Source of the DNA: 2-12-FULL-65-11 sp049679965
GTDB taxonomy: Bacteria; Acidobacteriota; Vicinamibacteria; Vicinamibacterales; CAVVIG01
Length of the DNA: 33,660 nucleotides
Direction: 5' to 3'
Assembly: GCA_049679965.1 (NCBI GenBank)
Contig: JBAUGX010000198.1
Coordinates: 1-33,660, forward strand
In this document: positions 14,935 to 21,790 of the stretch, one piece after another
Numbering within the stretch: position 1 is the stretch's first letter
How the letters are laid out: every line of letters begins with the position of its first letter
The notes under the pieces: model-generated
What the model saw: only the letters and a program-made list of their open reading frames with translations
Told to the model about the DNA's origin: nothing
Database searches by the model: none
Made by a program: the position numbers and the translations under genes

Positions 14935-16227
14935 ATGGTTGCCCCGAGGATTGTGTCCCGCGCCGATCACCCGATCTCGCGTCGAGACATCGACCCCGAC
15001 GCCCTCAAGGTCCTGTACCGGCTTCGGTCCTTCAACCACCTCGCGTATCTGGTCGGCGGCAGCGTCCGCGACCTCCTGCTCGGCCGCCGCCCGAAGGATT
15101 TCGACATTGGCACGTCGGCGCATCCCCAGCAGGTCAAGAAGCTGTTTCGGAACTGCTGGATCATCGGCCGGCGGTTCCGGCTGGCGCACGTCAAGTTCGG
15201 CACCAAGGTGATTGAGGTCGCGACATTCCGGCGCCAGGTCGCGCCCGGCGAAGAGATCGTTCAGGACGGCGTGCCGGCGCCAGACCCGACCACGGCCGCA
15301 GGCCAGCATCTCATTCACCACGACAACACGTTCGGCACACCTGAGCAAGATGCCTTTCGTCGCGACTTCACTCTGAACGCGCTCTTCTACGACGTCGCGA
15401 CCTTTTCGATCATCGACTACGTCGGCGGTCTCGATGACCTGACGGCTCGCGTCGTACGGGCTATCGGCGATCCGGACGTGCGGCTGCGAGAGGACCCCGT
15501 GCGGATGCTCCGCGCGGTCGCACTCGCCGCGCGGCTCGACTTCACGATCGACCCGGCCGTGCTCGACGCCATCGCCACCCATCGACACGAGATTGCGAAG
15601 AGCGCGCCGCCGCGACTGCTGGAGGAGTACTACAAGATTCTCCGCGCCGGGGCGGCCGAGAAGACGTTCCGCCACCTTGCCGGGATCGGTCTGCTCGAAC
15701 CGGTGTCAGCCGAGCTCCAGAGGGGAGCCGGCGAGCCGTTGTGGCGCTCGCTCGCGGCGCTGGATCAGTATCGCCATCGGTTCGAGTCGACGCCCGACAC
15801 CCTCACCAACCCGATTCTTCTGGGCAGCCTGCTCGTGCCGCTCGGCGTGCGCTTGCAGACGGTCCGAACCGAAGACGGGCGCAGGCAGGGCCCGCGGCTC
15901 GGCGAACTGCCGCTTGCGCGACGAGACATCGAACGGTTACAGCAGATCCTTGGTCTGCAGCAACGGCTACACGAACTGGCCGCGCCGCCTCGCGCCCAGC
16001 GCGCTTTCCTCCGCCGCGCCAGCTTCCGCGACGCGCTCACGTGGCTCGACATTCATGGCGGCTCGCCCGAGGTCCTCGAGCATTGGAAGGCGCTCCTCGC
16101 CGAGCCGGCGTCCAACGAGGCGCCCGCCGGCGAGATCGTCGCGGGCGCACCAGAAGAGGCAGAACCGCCCGCTTTCCGACGGCGACGCCGGCGACGAAGA
16201 CGGCGGCGGCCCAAGACTGCCACATAA
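14935..16227 (+). CDS. pcnB: poly(A) polymerase / tRNA nucleotidyltransferase family protein (PcnB type)
   Basis: The 430-residue protein has the class II nucleotidyltransferase head: VGGSVRDLLLG (40-50), the metal-binding DFD (55-57), and the PcnB-typical FRNCWIIGRRFRLAHVKFG. RRDFTLNALFYD, GGLDDL and REDPVRMLRAVALAARL follow. The C-terminus ends in an Arg run (about 11 Arg), as in proteobacterial PcnB. PcnB adds A tails to RNAs and speeds their decay; CCA-adding enzymes share the head, and motifs alone do not fully separate them, but the Arg tail and the RRFRLAH segment favour PcnB. A TTG at 14917 would extend the frame by six residues; I prefer ATG 14935 because of the adjacent TACAAT box. 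Confidence 0.87.
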   Translation: MVAPRIVSRADHPISRRDIDPDALKVLYRLRSFNHLAYLVGGSVRDLLLGRRPKDFDIGTSAHPQQVKKLFRNCWIIGRRFRLAHVKFGTKVIEVATFRRQVAPGEEIVQDGVPAPDPTTAAGQHLIHHDNTFGTPEQDAFRRDFTLNALFYDVATFSIIDYVGGLDDLTARVVRAIGDPDVRLREDPVRMLRAVALAARLDFTIDPAVLDAIATHRHEIAKSAPPRLLEEYYKILRAGAAEKTFRHLAGIGLLEPVSAELQRGAGEPLWRSLAALDQYRHRFESTPDTLTNPILLGSLLVPLGVRLQTVRTEDGRRQGPRLGELPLARRDIERLQQILGLQQRLHELAAPPRAQRAFLRRASFRDALTWLDIHGGSPEVLEHWKALLAEPASNEAPAGEIVAGAPEEAEPPAFRRRRRRRRRRRPKTAT

Positions 16228-16272
16228 GGGTTCTAGAGGTTCTAAGGGTGCTAGGGGTTCTAGAGGTGCGCT
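16228..16272. repeat. five 9-base tandem repeats (GGGTTCTAG type)
   Basis: Units at 16228-16236, 16237-16245, 16246-16254, 16255-16263 and 16264-16272 are variants of GGGTTCTAG/AGGTTCTAA. They begin right after the pcnB stop. The same family, on the other strand, occurs inside the coding sequence at 28833-28886. Confidence 0.75.
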
Positions 16273-16315
16273 GACACGTCACAACCGCGCTTCATTAATC
16301 CGCGGCCGACAAGGC

Positions 16316-16336
16316 GCTTCGGGCGGCGCCCCAAGC
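16316..16336. repeat. hairpin upstream of the truncated four-helix-bundle gene
   Basis: GCTTCGGGC (16316-16324) pairs with GCCCCAAGC (16328-16336) at eight of nine positions around a 3-base loop. The rest of 16273-16364 shows no gene or other pattern. Confidence 0.5.
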
Positions 16337-16364
16337 CTCGTACACACGATGCTAGCGCCCATGC

Positions 16365-16541
16365 ATGGCGGTGGCCAGGCGATACGAAGATCTAATAGCG
16401 TGGCGGCTTTCGTATGAACTGCAGCGCGAGGTGTCTGCAGTAACTGCCATCGGCCCGGCCGCGAGGGATTTCAAATTTCGCGATCAGATCCGCGACTCAT
16501 CGGCGTCAGCCTCGCGCAATATCGCTGAAGGCTTCGCATAG
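16365..16541 (+). pseudogene. truncated four-helix-bundle protein (23S rRNA intervening-sequence/S23 family)
   Basis: An ATG at 16365 opens 58 codons ending in TAG at 16539-16541. The translation begins MAVARRYEDLIAWRLSYEL and ends RDSSASASRNIAEGFA. This is the characteristic first half of the four-helix-bundle (S23/IVS) family, whose members have about 115-125 residues and continue after AEGF with a Gly/Arg-rich turn and two more helices. Here the frame stops exactly at that point, and the next 10 bases lead into the 3' end of the desaturase gene on the other strand. I see no continuation in any frame, so the second half appears deleted. Related proteins also serve as the Avd factor of diversity-generating retroelements, but no reverse transcriptase is present. 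Confidence 0.72.
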
Positions 16542-16550
16542 AACCTCTGG

Positions 16551-17285
16551 CTACGCCGCGATTTCTTCGATGGTCTTGGAGGGCGTCGCGAGGTGCAGCG
16601 CGATGAGCAGCCTGATGATCGGCCAGGCCGGATCGATCTCGCTGGCGCGCCAGCTGAACTTGGGACTGCGGGGGAACCCGTGGTGATTGTTGTGGAGGCC
16701 CTCGCCGCCGGTGATGAGCGCGAGCCAGCGGAGGTTGGTGGCCGTGTTATCGAAATTCTTGTAGCCGACGGCGTGGCAGAGTCCGTTGATGGAAGACGAC
16801 AGCACGAAGACGTACATCGTCGCGTGAATGCCCGCGGCGAGCAGCCCCCAGCCAATGCCGAGGATGGAGCAGAGCGCCGAGGTTCCGATCACCAAACCGG
16901 CCAAGCCGTGCCGGAACAAGGTGCGCTCCCACCAGTCGTCCTTGATGTCCTTTGCGTATCGCTCGACCACGTCCAGGTTCTTGGCTTCCTTGAGGTAGTG
17001 GAATACGTTGCCGAGCTGGACCGACCAGAAGCCCATCAGGTAGGGACTGTGGGGATCGCCTTCCTCGTCTGTAAACGCGTGGTGCTTCCGGTGGACGGCC
17101 ACCCATTCCCTGGTCGACAATCCCGTCGTCAGCCACAGCGAGAATCGAAAGATCCAGGCCACGGCGGGATGAAGCACCAGCGCGCGGTGTGTCGCGGTGC
17201 GGTGCAAATAGATGGTGGTGCCAAAGACCGCAACCTGAATGAGGATGAATGCCGCCACGAGGCTGATGACAAGCGACGCAAGCAC
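16551..17285 (-). CDS. fatty acid (acyl-CoA type) desaturase
   Basis: This is a 244-residue integral membrane diiron desaturase of the delta-9 type. The three His boxes are HRTATH (28-33), HRKHH (65-69) and HNNHH (198-202), and about four hydrophobic segments surround them. It introduces a double bond into a saturated acyl chain (acyl-CoA, acyl-ACP or lipid-bound), using O2 and electrons from a ferredoxin or similar donor, and so adjusts membrane fluidity. The GTG at 17285 has GGAGGG about 7 bases upstream. The protein is shorter than many bacterial desaturases (about 300 or more), mainly at the ends, and all three boxes are kept. Its 3' end lies 9 bases from the truncated four-helix-bundle gene on the other strand. 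Confidence 0.9.
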   Translation of the reverse strand: MLASLVISLVAAFILIQVAVFGTTIYLHRTATHRALVLHPAVAWIFRFSLWLTTGLSTREWVAVHRKHHAFTDEEGDPHSPYLMGFWSVQLGNVFHYLKEAKNLDVVERYAKDIKDDWWERTLFRHGLAGLVIGTSALCSILGIGWGLLAAGIHATMYVFVLSSSINGLCHAVGYKNFDNTATNLRWLALITGGEGLHNNHHGFPRSPKFSWRASEIDPAWPIIRLLIALHLATPSKTIEEIAA

Positions 17286-17379
17286 TACGCTACCCTCCGA
17301 GGATTAACCTGCTTGGGATGACCCGCGCGCGTGTGCCGGGGGGAACGCCCAAGAAAACCGCCCGATCGTAGCACAGGAA

Positions 17380-17404
17380 GGAGGGGAGGGACTCCCGCCT
17401 CTCC
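17380..17404 (-). terminator. possible hairpin terminator after serC
   Basis: An 11-base stem (17380-17390 with 17394-17404) pairs at 9 of 11 positions around a 3-base loop and directly abuts the serC stop. There is no T-run beyond it. The rest of 17286-17379 carries the desaturase ribosome-binding site and nothing else I recognise. Confidence 0.35.
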
Positions 17405-18511
17405 TCATCCGTTGCGGCGTTCGAAGTCCTTCATGAACGCGACGAGCGCGTCGACACCCTCCTCGGGGAACGCGTTGTAGATCGACGCGCGCATGCCACC
17501 GGCCGCCCGATGCCCCTTGAGGCCGTCGAGCCCCGCGGCCGTCGATTCCTTGACGAACGCTTTTTCGAGGTCCTCGGTGGCCAACCGGAAGGTCACGTTC
17601 ATCAGCGAGCGATCTTCCTTTCGTGCGAGGCCTCGATAGAACCCGGTGCGATCGATCTCCGCATACAGCTTCGCGGCCTTGCGTTGATTGGCCTGCGCCA
17701 TGGCTGCCAGTCCGCCACGCGCGATCAACCACTTCATCACGAGCCCCAGCGCGTAGATGGCGCCGCACGGCGGCGTGTTGTAGAGCGAGTTGTTCTCGGC
17801 CATCACCGCGTAGTTCAGCATGCTTCCAAGCGAGGCCTTGCGTTCGGCGGATCGTGCTACGAGATCGTCTCGGATGATGACGAGCGTGACGCCAGAGGGA
17901 CCGAGGTTTTTCTGTGCGCCGGCGTAAATCAGCCCGTGGCGTGCGATGTCGATGGGACGGCTGAACATGTTGGAGGTCGTGTCGCTGACGAGCGGCCGAT
18001 CGCCCACGTCGGGCAGCCAATTGCTCTCCGTCCCCTCGATCGTGTTATTCGCCGTCATGTGCACGTACGCCGCGCCTGGCGTCAGCTTCAGATCCGCCTG
18101 TGATGGCACGCGCGCGTACTGCTCGGCCTTCGTGCTCGCCGCCACGTTGACCGTGCCCACCTTCTTGGCCTCTTTGATGGCGTTGTCGGCGAAACGCCCG
18201 CTGTCGATGTAGTCGGCCGTCGCCCCTGCCGGCAGCAGGTTCATCGGCACCATCGAGAACTGCAGGCTGGCGCCGCCCTGTAGAAAGAGGATGCGGTAGC
18301 TCGACGGGACGCCGGCGAGCGTCCGAATATCAGCCTCGGCAGCCGCGAGAATCGACTCGAACACTTTCGAGCGGTGGCTGACCTCGAGGATCGACATGCC
18401 AACGCCGGGCAGCGCGACAAGGTTGCGCTGCATTTCCTCGAGCACCGGCAGCGGCAGCATGGCCGGGCCAGGCGCAAAGTTGTAGACACGATGTGTAGTG
18501 GTATTAGTCAT
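17405..18511 (-). CDS. serC: phosphoserine aminotransferase
   Basis: SerC is a PLP enzyme that converts 3-phosphohydroxypyruvate and glutamate to 3-phosphoserine in serine synthesis, and it also acts in the vitamin B6 pathway of some bacteria. The 368-residue length is normal. It begins with the family signature YNFAPGPAMLP, has SHRSKVF, FLQGGAS for phosphate binding, SNMFSRPID, and the PLP lysine Lys201 in YAGAQKNLGPSGVT. The C-terminal GGMRASIYNAFPEEGV carries the substrate-binding Arg. The ATG at 18511 overlaps the stop of the DUF1015 gene (ATGA), so the two proteins are translated together. No serA or serB lies in the window. Confidence 0.96.
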   Translation of the reverse strand: MTNTTTHRVYNFAPGPAMLPLPVLEEMQRNLVALPGVGMSILEVSHRSKVFESILAAAEADIRTLAGVPSSYRILFLQGGASLQFSMVPMNLLPAGATADYIDSGRFADNAIKEAKKVGTVNVAASTKAEQYARVPSQADLKLTPGAAYVHMTANNTIEGTESNWLPDVGDRPLVSDTTSNMFSRPIDIARHGLIYAGAQKNLGPSGVTLVIIRDDLVARSAERKASLGSMLNYAVMAENNSLYNTPPCGAIYALGLVMKWLIARGGLAAMAQANQRKAAKLYAEIDRTGFYRGLARKEDRSLMNVTFRLATEDLEKAFVKESTAAGLDGLKGHRAAGGMRASIYNAFPEEGVDALVAFMKDFERRNG

Positions 18512-19704
18512 ATGAGATGAATAAGCAATCCGTCTCTGAGTTTAGGTTCGAACCACGTGCTCTTGGGCGGCATGATGGCACCGGCGTCCGACACGGCCAT
18601 CAGATCGGCGACGCTCACAGGATACATTGAGAACGCCACGGCGGCCCGGCCCGCATCGACGAGCCGCGCCAGCTCGGCGGTGCCACGGGCGCCGCCAACG
18701 AAGTCGATGCGCTTGTCGGTGCGCACATCGGTGATGTTCAACACGGGCCCGAGCAGCCGGTCCTGCAGCACGCTGACGTCGAGCGACGCAATCGGATCGG
18801 CCGCGGGCCTGACCCTCGGACGGAGCGTGTGCCACCGTTGTTCGAGATACATCGAGATCTGGCCACGGCCGGCTGGCGCCGCGGGCCCGAACTCCATCTC
18901 GAATTGCTCGCCGACCGCCTTGCGAAAGCCGTCGGGCGACAGCCCCGCCAGATCCTTCACGATGCGGTTGTACGGCAGGATCCGCACCTGGTCGTCGGGA
19001 AATGCCACGGCCAGAAACGTCGAGGCTTCCACGTCGCGCCGTTCAGCACGCGTTCGAGCAGCGCTGGCCGCGCGATGATGGCCGTCCGCGATGTAGAGCG
19101 TCGGAATCGCTCGAACGGCCTCGACGAGTCTGTCGCGAAGGGCGGCCTCGACCCGCCAGATCGTGTGGCGCACGCCGTCGACCGCCTCGAAATCAAACAG
19201 CGGCGCACCGGCGGTCGCCCGGGCCGCGATCCCACTGATGTCGGCGCTCGCCTTGTGGACGAGAAAGACCGGGCCGGTCTGTGCCCCCACCGCCAGGATG
19301 TGGCGCGTCCGATCGTCTTCTTTGTCGCGCCGCGTGCGCTCGTGCTTCTTGATGACGTCGCGGTCGTACTCGTCAACCGAAAAGCAACCCGCAATGCCGG
19401 TCTGCTCTTGGGTGCCCTGCCGCAGGCGGTAGAAGTAGAGCGCCGGCTCGTCTTCGACCACGAGCGATGACTTTTTGAGACTGTCGAGGTTCTGCGCCGC
19501 GCGCCGGTAGACCGCGTCGGAATACGGATCGGTGCCGGCCGGCAGCTCGATTTCCGCGCGCGACACGCGCAGGAAGCTGAGCGGATTGCCCTCCGCCAGC
19601 GCGCGGGCCTCTTCCGTGTTCACCACATCGTAGGGAACGGCGGCAATCCGGGCCGCGTCGGCCGACGTGGGCCGGAGCGCACGGAAGGGGCTGAGCGTCG
19701 CCAT
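18508..19704 (-). CDS. DUF1015 family protein coupled to serC
   Basis: The 398-residue protein is a full-length DUF1015 member. It begins SPFRALRP and contains VPYDVVN, the charged block KKHERTRRDKEDDRTRH, and YIADGHHRAASAA. The family is widespread and often found beside serine-pathway genes, but I know of no settled function. The DGHHR segment resembles the nucleotide-binding motif of ParB/sulfiredoxin-fold proteins, which include free serine kinases of the SerK/SbnI kind; this is a motif likeness only. The ATG at 19704 is chosen because the family starts here and a good promoter lies just upstream. The stop overlaps the start of serC. A serine- or phosphoserine-linked role is an inference from this coupling. 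Confidence 0.85.
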   Translation of the reverse strand: MATLSPFRALRPTSADAARIAAVPYDVVNTEEARALAEGNPLSFLRVSRAEIELPAGTDPYSDAVYRRAAQNLDSLKKSSLVVEDEPALYFYRLRQGTQEQTGIAGCFSVDEYDRDVIKKHERTRRDKEDDRTRHILAVGAQTGPVFLVHKASADISGIAARATAGAPLFDFEAVDGVRHTIWRVEAALRDRLVEAVRAIPTLYIADGHHRAASAARTRAERRDVEASTFLAVAFPDDQVRILPYNRIVKDLAGLSPDGFRKAVGEQFEMEFGPAAPAGRGQISMYLEQRWHTLRPRVRPAADPIASLDVSVLQDRLLGPVLNITDVRTDKRIDFVGGARGTAELARLVDAGRAAVAFSMYPVSVADLMAVSDAGAIMPPKSTWFEPKLRDGLLIHLI

Positions 19705-19713
19705 GGGGTTCAA

Positions 19714-19742
19714 ATTATATGTCGCCCTGTCTCCCGTGTCGG
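19714..19742 (-). promoter_or_regulatory. sigma70-type promoter of the DUF1015-serC operon
   Basis: On the minus strand a perfect TATAAT (19719-19714) follows CCGACA (19742-19737), which matches TTGACA at four of six positions, with a 17-base spacer. The box ends 9 bases before the ATG at 19704, so the mRNA would have almost no leader. It is the best-formed promoter in the window. Confidence 0.6.
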
Positions 19743-19766
19743 CCATACTAATCGGGCAGACGTGCT

Positions 19767-19784
19767 GTCCACCTTTGGGCGGAC
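19767..19784. repeat. short palindrome related to the 7778 repeat
   Basis: GTCCACC (19767-19773) pairs with GGCGGAC (19778-19784) with one G-T pair. The 14 bases from 19772 match those at 7778-7791 at 12 positions, so these are probably members of one dispersed intergenic family. It lies just before the msrP start. Confidence 0.5.
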
Positions 19785-19796
19785 CTGAGCGGGACA

Positions 19797-20762
19797 ATGC
19801 TCATCAAGACCCTTCACGACATCCCCTCCTCTGAAATCACGCCCGAGAGTCTGTACCTGGGACGGCGCGACTTCCTCAAGGCCGCGGGATTCACGGCCGT
19901 GGCCACCTTGACCGGTGCGCTCGACAGCGATGGCGCGCCGCAGACGGCGATCGCGGGCGACCCGCTCGCGGTGACCAAGAGGATGGTCACGACGACCGAC
20001 GCGCTCACGCCATACAAAGACGTGACGACCTACAACAATTTCTGGGAGTTCGGCGAAGACAAGCCCGATCCGTCCCGGAACTCCGGTGGTTTCCGCACCA
20101 AGCCGTGGTCCGTGGTCGTGAACGGACTCTGCGCCAAGCCAGGCGTGTACGCCCTCGAAGACATCGTGAAACCTCACGCCCTCGAAGAGCGCGTCTACCG
20201 CATGCGTTGCGTCGAAGGATGGTCGATGGTGATCCCGTGGGTCGGCTTTCCTCTGGGTGATCTGCTGAACCGCTTCCAACCGACCGCCAGCGCTAGATTC
20301 GTGGAGTTCACGACCGTCTTCCGGCCTCTCGAGATGCAGGCGCAACGGATGCGGCCCGGCGCTACCCTCCCCTGGCCGTACAAAGAAGGACTGCGCCTGG
20401 ACGAAGCGATGCACCCGCTGACGATTCTGGCGGTCGGCGTGTACGGCTCGACGCTTCCCAACGCCAACGGCGCGCCGCTGCGGCTCGTCGTGCCCTGGAA
20501 GTACGGCTTCAAGGGGATCAAGTCGATTGTGAAGATCAGCTTTGTGGACAAGCAGCCCGTCACCACGTGGCAGCTCGCCAACGCCGAGGCGTACGGGTTC
20601 TGGGCCAACGTCAATCCAGCGGTCGATCCCTCGCCCCGTGGCGGTCAGGAAAAGGAGCGACGCCTGGGTGAGTTCCTCATGCGGAACACCCTGCTGTTCA
20701 ACGGCTACGGCGATCAGGTCGCCTCGATGTACGCCGGCATGGACCTCAAAACGAACTACTGA
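19797..20762 (+). CDS. msrP: periplasmic methionine sulfoxide reductase, molybdopterin subunit
   Basis: MsrP (YedY) repairs oxidised methionine in envelope proteins with a molybdopterin cofactor. The 321-residue length fits. A twin-arginine signal is seen at 21-41 (LGRRDFLKAAGF with Arg23-Arg24), so the folded protein would be exported by Tat. The molybdenum ligand Cys is Cys138 in YRMRCVEGWSMVIPW, and the conserved YNNFWEFG, GFPLGDLL and KYGFKGIKSI segments are present. The partner heme membrane protein MsrQ usually lies next to it, but the following gene is an unrelated small secreted protein. So the electron donor must be encoded elsewhere or be different. The ATG at 19797 has a weak GCGGGA upstream. 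Confidence 0.95.
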   Translation: MLIKTLHDIPSSEITPESLYLGRRDFLKAAGFTAVATLTGALDSDGAPQTAIAGDPLAVTKRMVTTTDALTPYKDVTTYNNFWEFGEDKPDPSRNSGGFRTKPWSVVVNGLCAKPGVYALEDIVKPHALEERVYRMRCVEGWSMVIPWVGFPLGDLLNRFQPTASARFVEFTTVFRPLEMQAQRMRPGATLPWPYKEGLRLDEAMHPLTILAVGVYGSTLPNANGAPLRLVVPWKYGFKGIKSIVKISFVDKQPVTTWQLANAEAYGFWANVNPAVDPSPRGGQEKERRLGEFLMRNTLLFNGYGDQVASMYAGMDLKTNY

Positions 20763-20833
20763 CGTACGGCCCGCCCACGGCGAGCATGGTACGCACATTG
20801 CACCTCGGTGCCCCTGTTCTTCGTGGAGGCACC

Positions 20834-21217
20834 ATGCGATTCGCCCAGAACAAGAAGCTTCTCATCTACACGCTGCTCTCGACACTGCTCGTCAGCGCCC
20901 CAGCCTCGGCCAAGCCCAGGCATCAACAGCATGTCGGCTTCTGTTATTTCGGTGACAAGGATGTCCAGGTGCTGGGCACGTACTACGCGCCGCGCGCGCC
21001 TCGGAGCCTGCCGCCTGGGTTGGCGAAGAAGGTCGCGCGCACGGGCAAGCTTCCGCCCGGCTGGCAGAAGAAGATGCAGCCGATTCCCGCTGACGTCCAG
21101 GGGCAACTTGTGCCGCTGCCGCGCGATTACCAGCGCGGCATCGTCGATGGCTTTGCGATCGTCTACAACTCACGCACCGGAGTCACGATCGACATCGTCG
21201 CGCTCGTTGACCCGTAA
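20834..21217 (+). CDS. small secreted protein (CigR/RcnB-like), paralog 1
   Basis: The ATG at 20834 has a good GGAGG 6 bases upstream and gives 127 residues; the frame is open upstream, but this start gives a clean signal peptide (residues 1-26, ending ASA). The mature part contains LPPGLAKKVARTGKLPPGW, then LPRDYQRGIVDGFAIVYN. The LPPG-AKK-TG-LP-GW pattern is like that of CigR/RcnB-type periplasmic proteins, whose biochemical role is not settled. The next gene is a clear paralog. It lies 71 bases after msrP and may be read with it, but a link to methionine repair is not supported by anything else. Confidence 0.75.
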   Translation: MRFAQNKKLLIYTLLSTLLVSAPASAKPRHQQHVGFCYFGDKDVQVLGTYYAPRAPRSLPPGLAKKVARTGKLPPGWQKKMQPIPADVQGQLVPLPRDYQRGIVDGFAIVYNSRTGVTIDIVALVDP

Positions 21218-21226
21218 CACACGGCT

Positions 21227-21283
21227 GCACCTTCGCACATCGGCACGGTCGCACACTTCGCACCGTCGCACCTTCGCACCTTC
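21227..21283. repeat. seven tandem GCAC-type octamers
   Basis: Units GCACCTTC, GCACATCG, GCACGGTC, GCACACTTC (9 bases), GCACCGTC, GCACCTTC and GCACCTTC run without gaps between the two paralogous genes. Each unit begins with GCAC. No hairpin is obvious. The rest of 21284-21331 shows nothing I recognise. Confidence 0.75.
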
Positions 21284-21331
21284 CTTTGCTAGTGCGGTAT
21301 TCCCCTTGCACCCGCCTCTGTCGGGTTACCC

Positions 21332-21781
21332 ATGCAAACGGTGCGAAATCGAATACTTCTCGCCTGCGCTCTGTTTTCAAGCCTAATCTTGAGCGTACCG
21401 GCCCTGGCCGGAGCCGAGCACTGGCATGAAGACAAGGACCATTGGAAAGAGCACTGGCAATATCGTAATTTCGATGACGATGATGAGTACGACCATCGGA
21501 CGGCGGGATGCCAGTTCGAGCCCCAAGACGTCTGGCGGGTCAGCGATTACTTCGCCCGCCGCTATCGCCCGTTGCCGCCCGGAACGGCCAAGAAGTACTA
21601 CAAGACCGGTCGCCTGCCCGCCGGCTGGAAGGGCCAGATAGAGTCGCTCCCTCCAACACTGGAACGCCGGCTTGTTGCGCTGCCTGAGGGCTACCGTCGC
21701 GGTGTGATCGGCGGCTCGCTTATCGTGTACGACCCGCAGGCACAGCTCATCCTCGACACCATCGTACTGTTCGGACGGTGA
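21332..21781 (+). CDS. small secreted protein (CigR/RcnB-like), paralog 2
   Basis: The 149-residue protein has a signal peptide (residues 1-26, ending ALA), then an insert rich in His, Trp and Asp (about 28-55) that the first paralog lacks, then the shared domain: PLPPGTAKKYYKTGRLPAGW, LVALPEGYRRGVIGGSLIVY, and a closing ILDTIVLF. The shared half aligns with the preceding gene residue by residue, so the two arose by tandem duplication. The His/Asp-rich insert might bind metal ions; this is an inference. The start has no obvious Shine-Dalgarno. It converges with the FHA/receiver gene, with 9 bases between the stops. Confidence 0.75.
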   Translation: MQTVRNRILLACALFSSLILSVPALAGAEHWHEDKDHWKEHWQYRNFDDDDEYDHRTAGCQFEPQDVWRVSDYFARRYRPLPPGTAKKYYKTGRLPAGWKGQIESLPPTLERRLVALPEGYRRGVIGGSLIVYDPQAQLILDTIVLFGR

Positions 21782-21790
21782 ATTGCAGTG

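Noticed and set aside
16316..16541. Diversity-generating retroelement suggested by an Avd-like four-helix-bundle gene
   Set aside because: There is no reverse transcriptase and no template/variable repeat pair; the gene is a truncated S23-type member.
21227..21283. CRISPR array
   Set aside because: Units are 8-9 bases with no spacers, and no cas genes are nearby.
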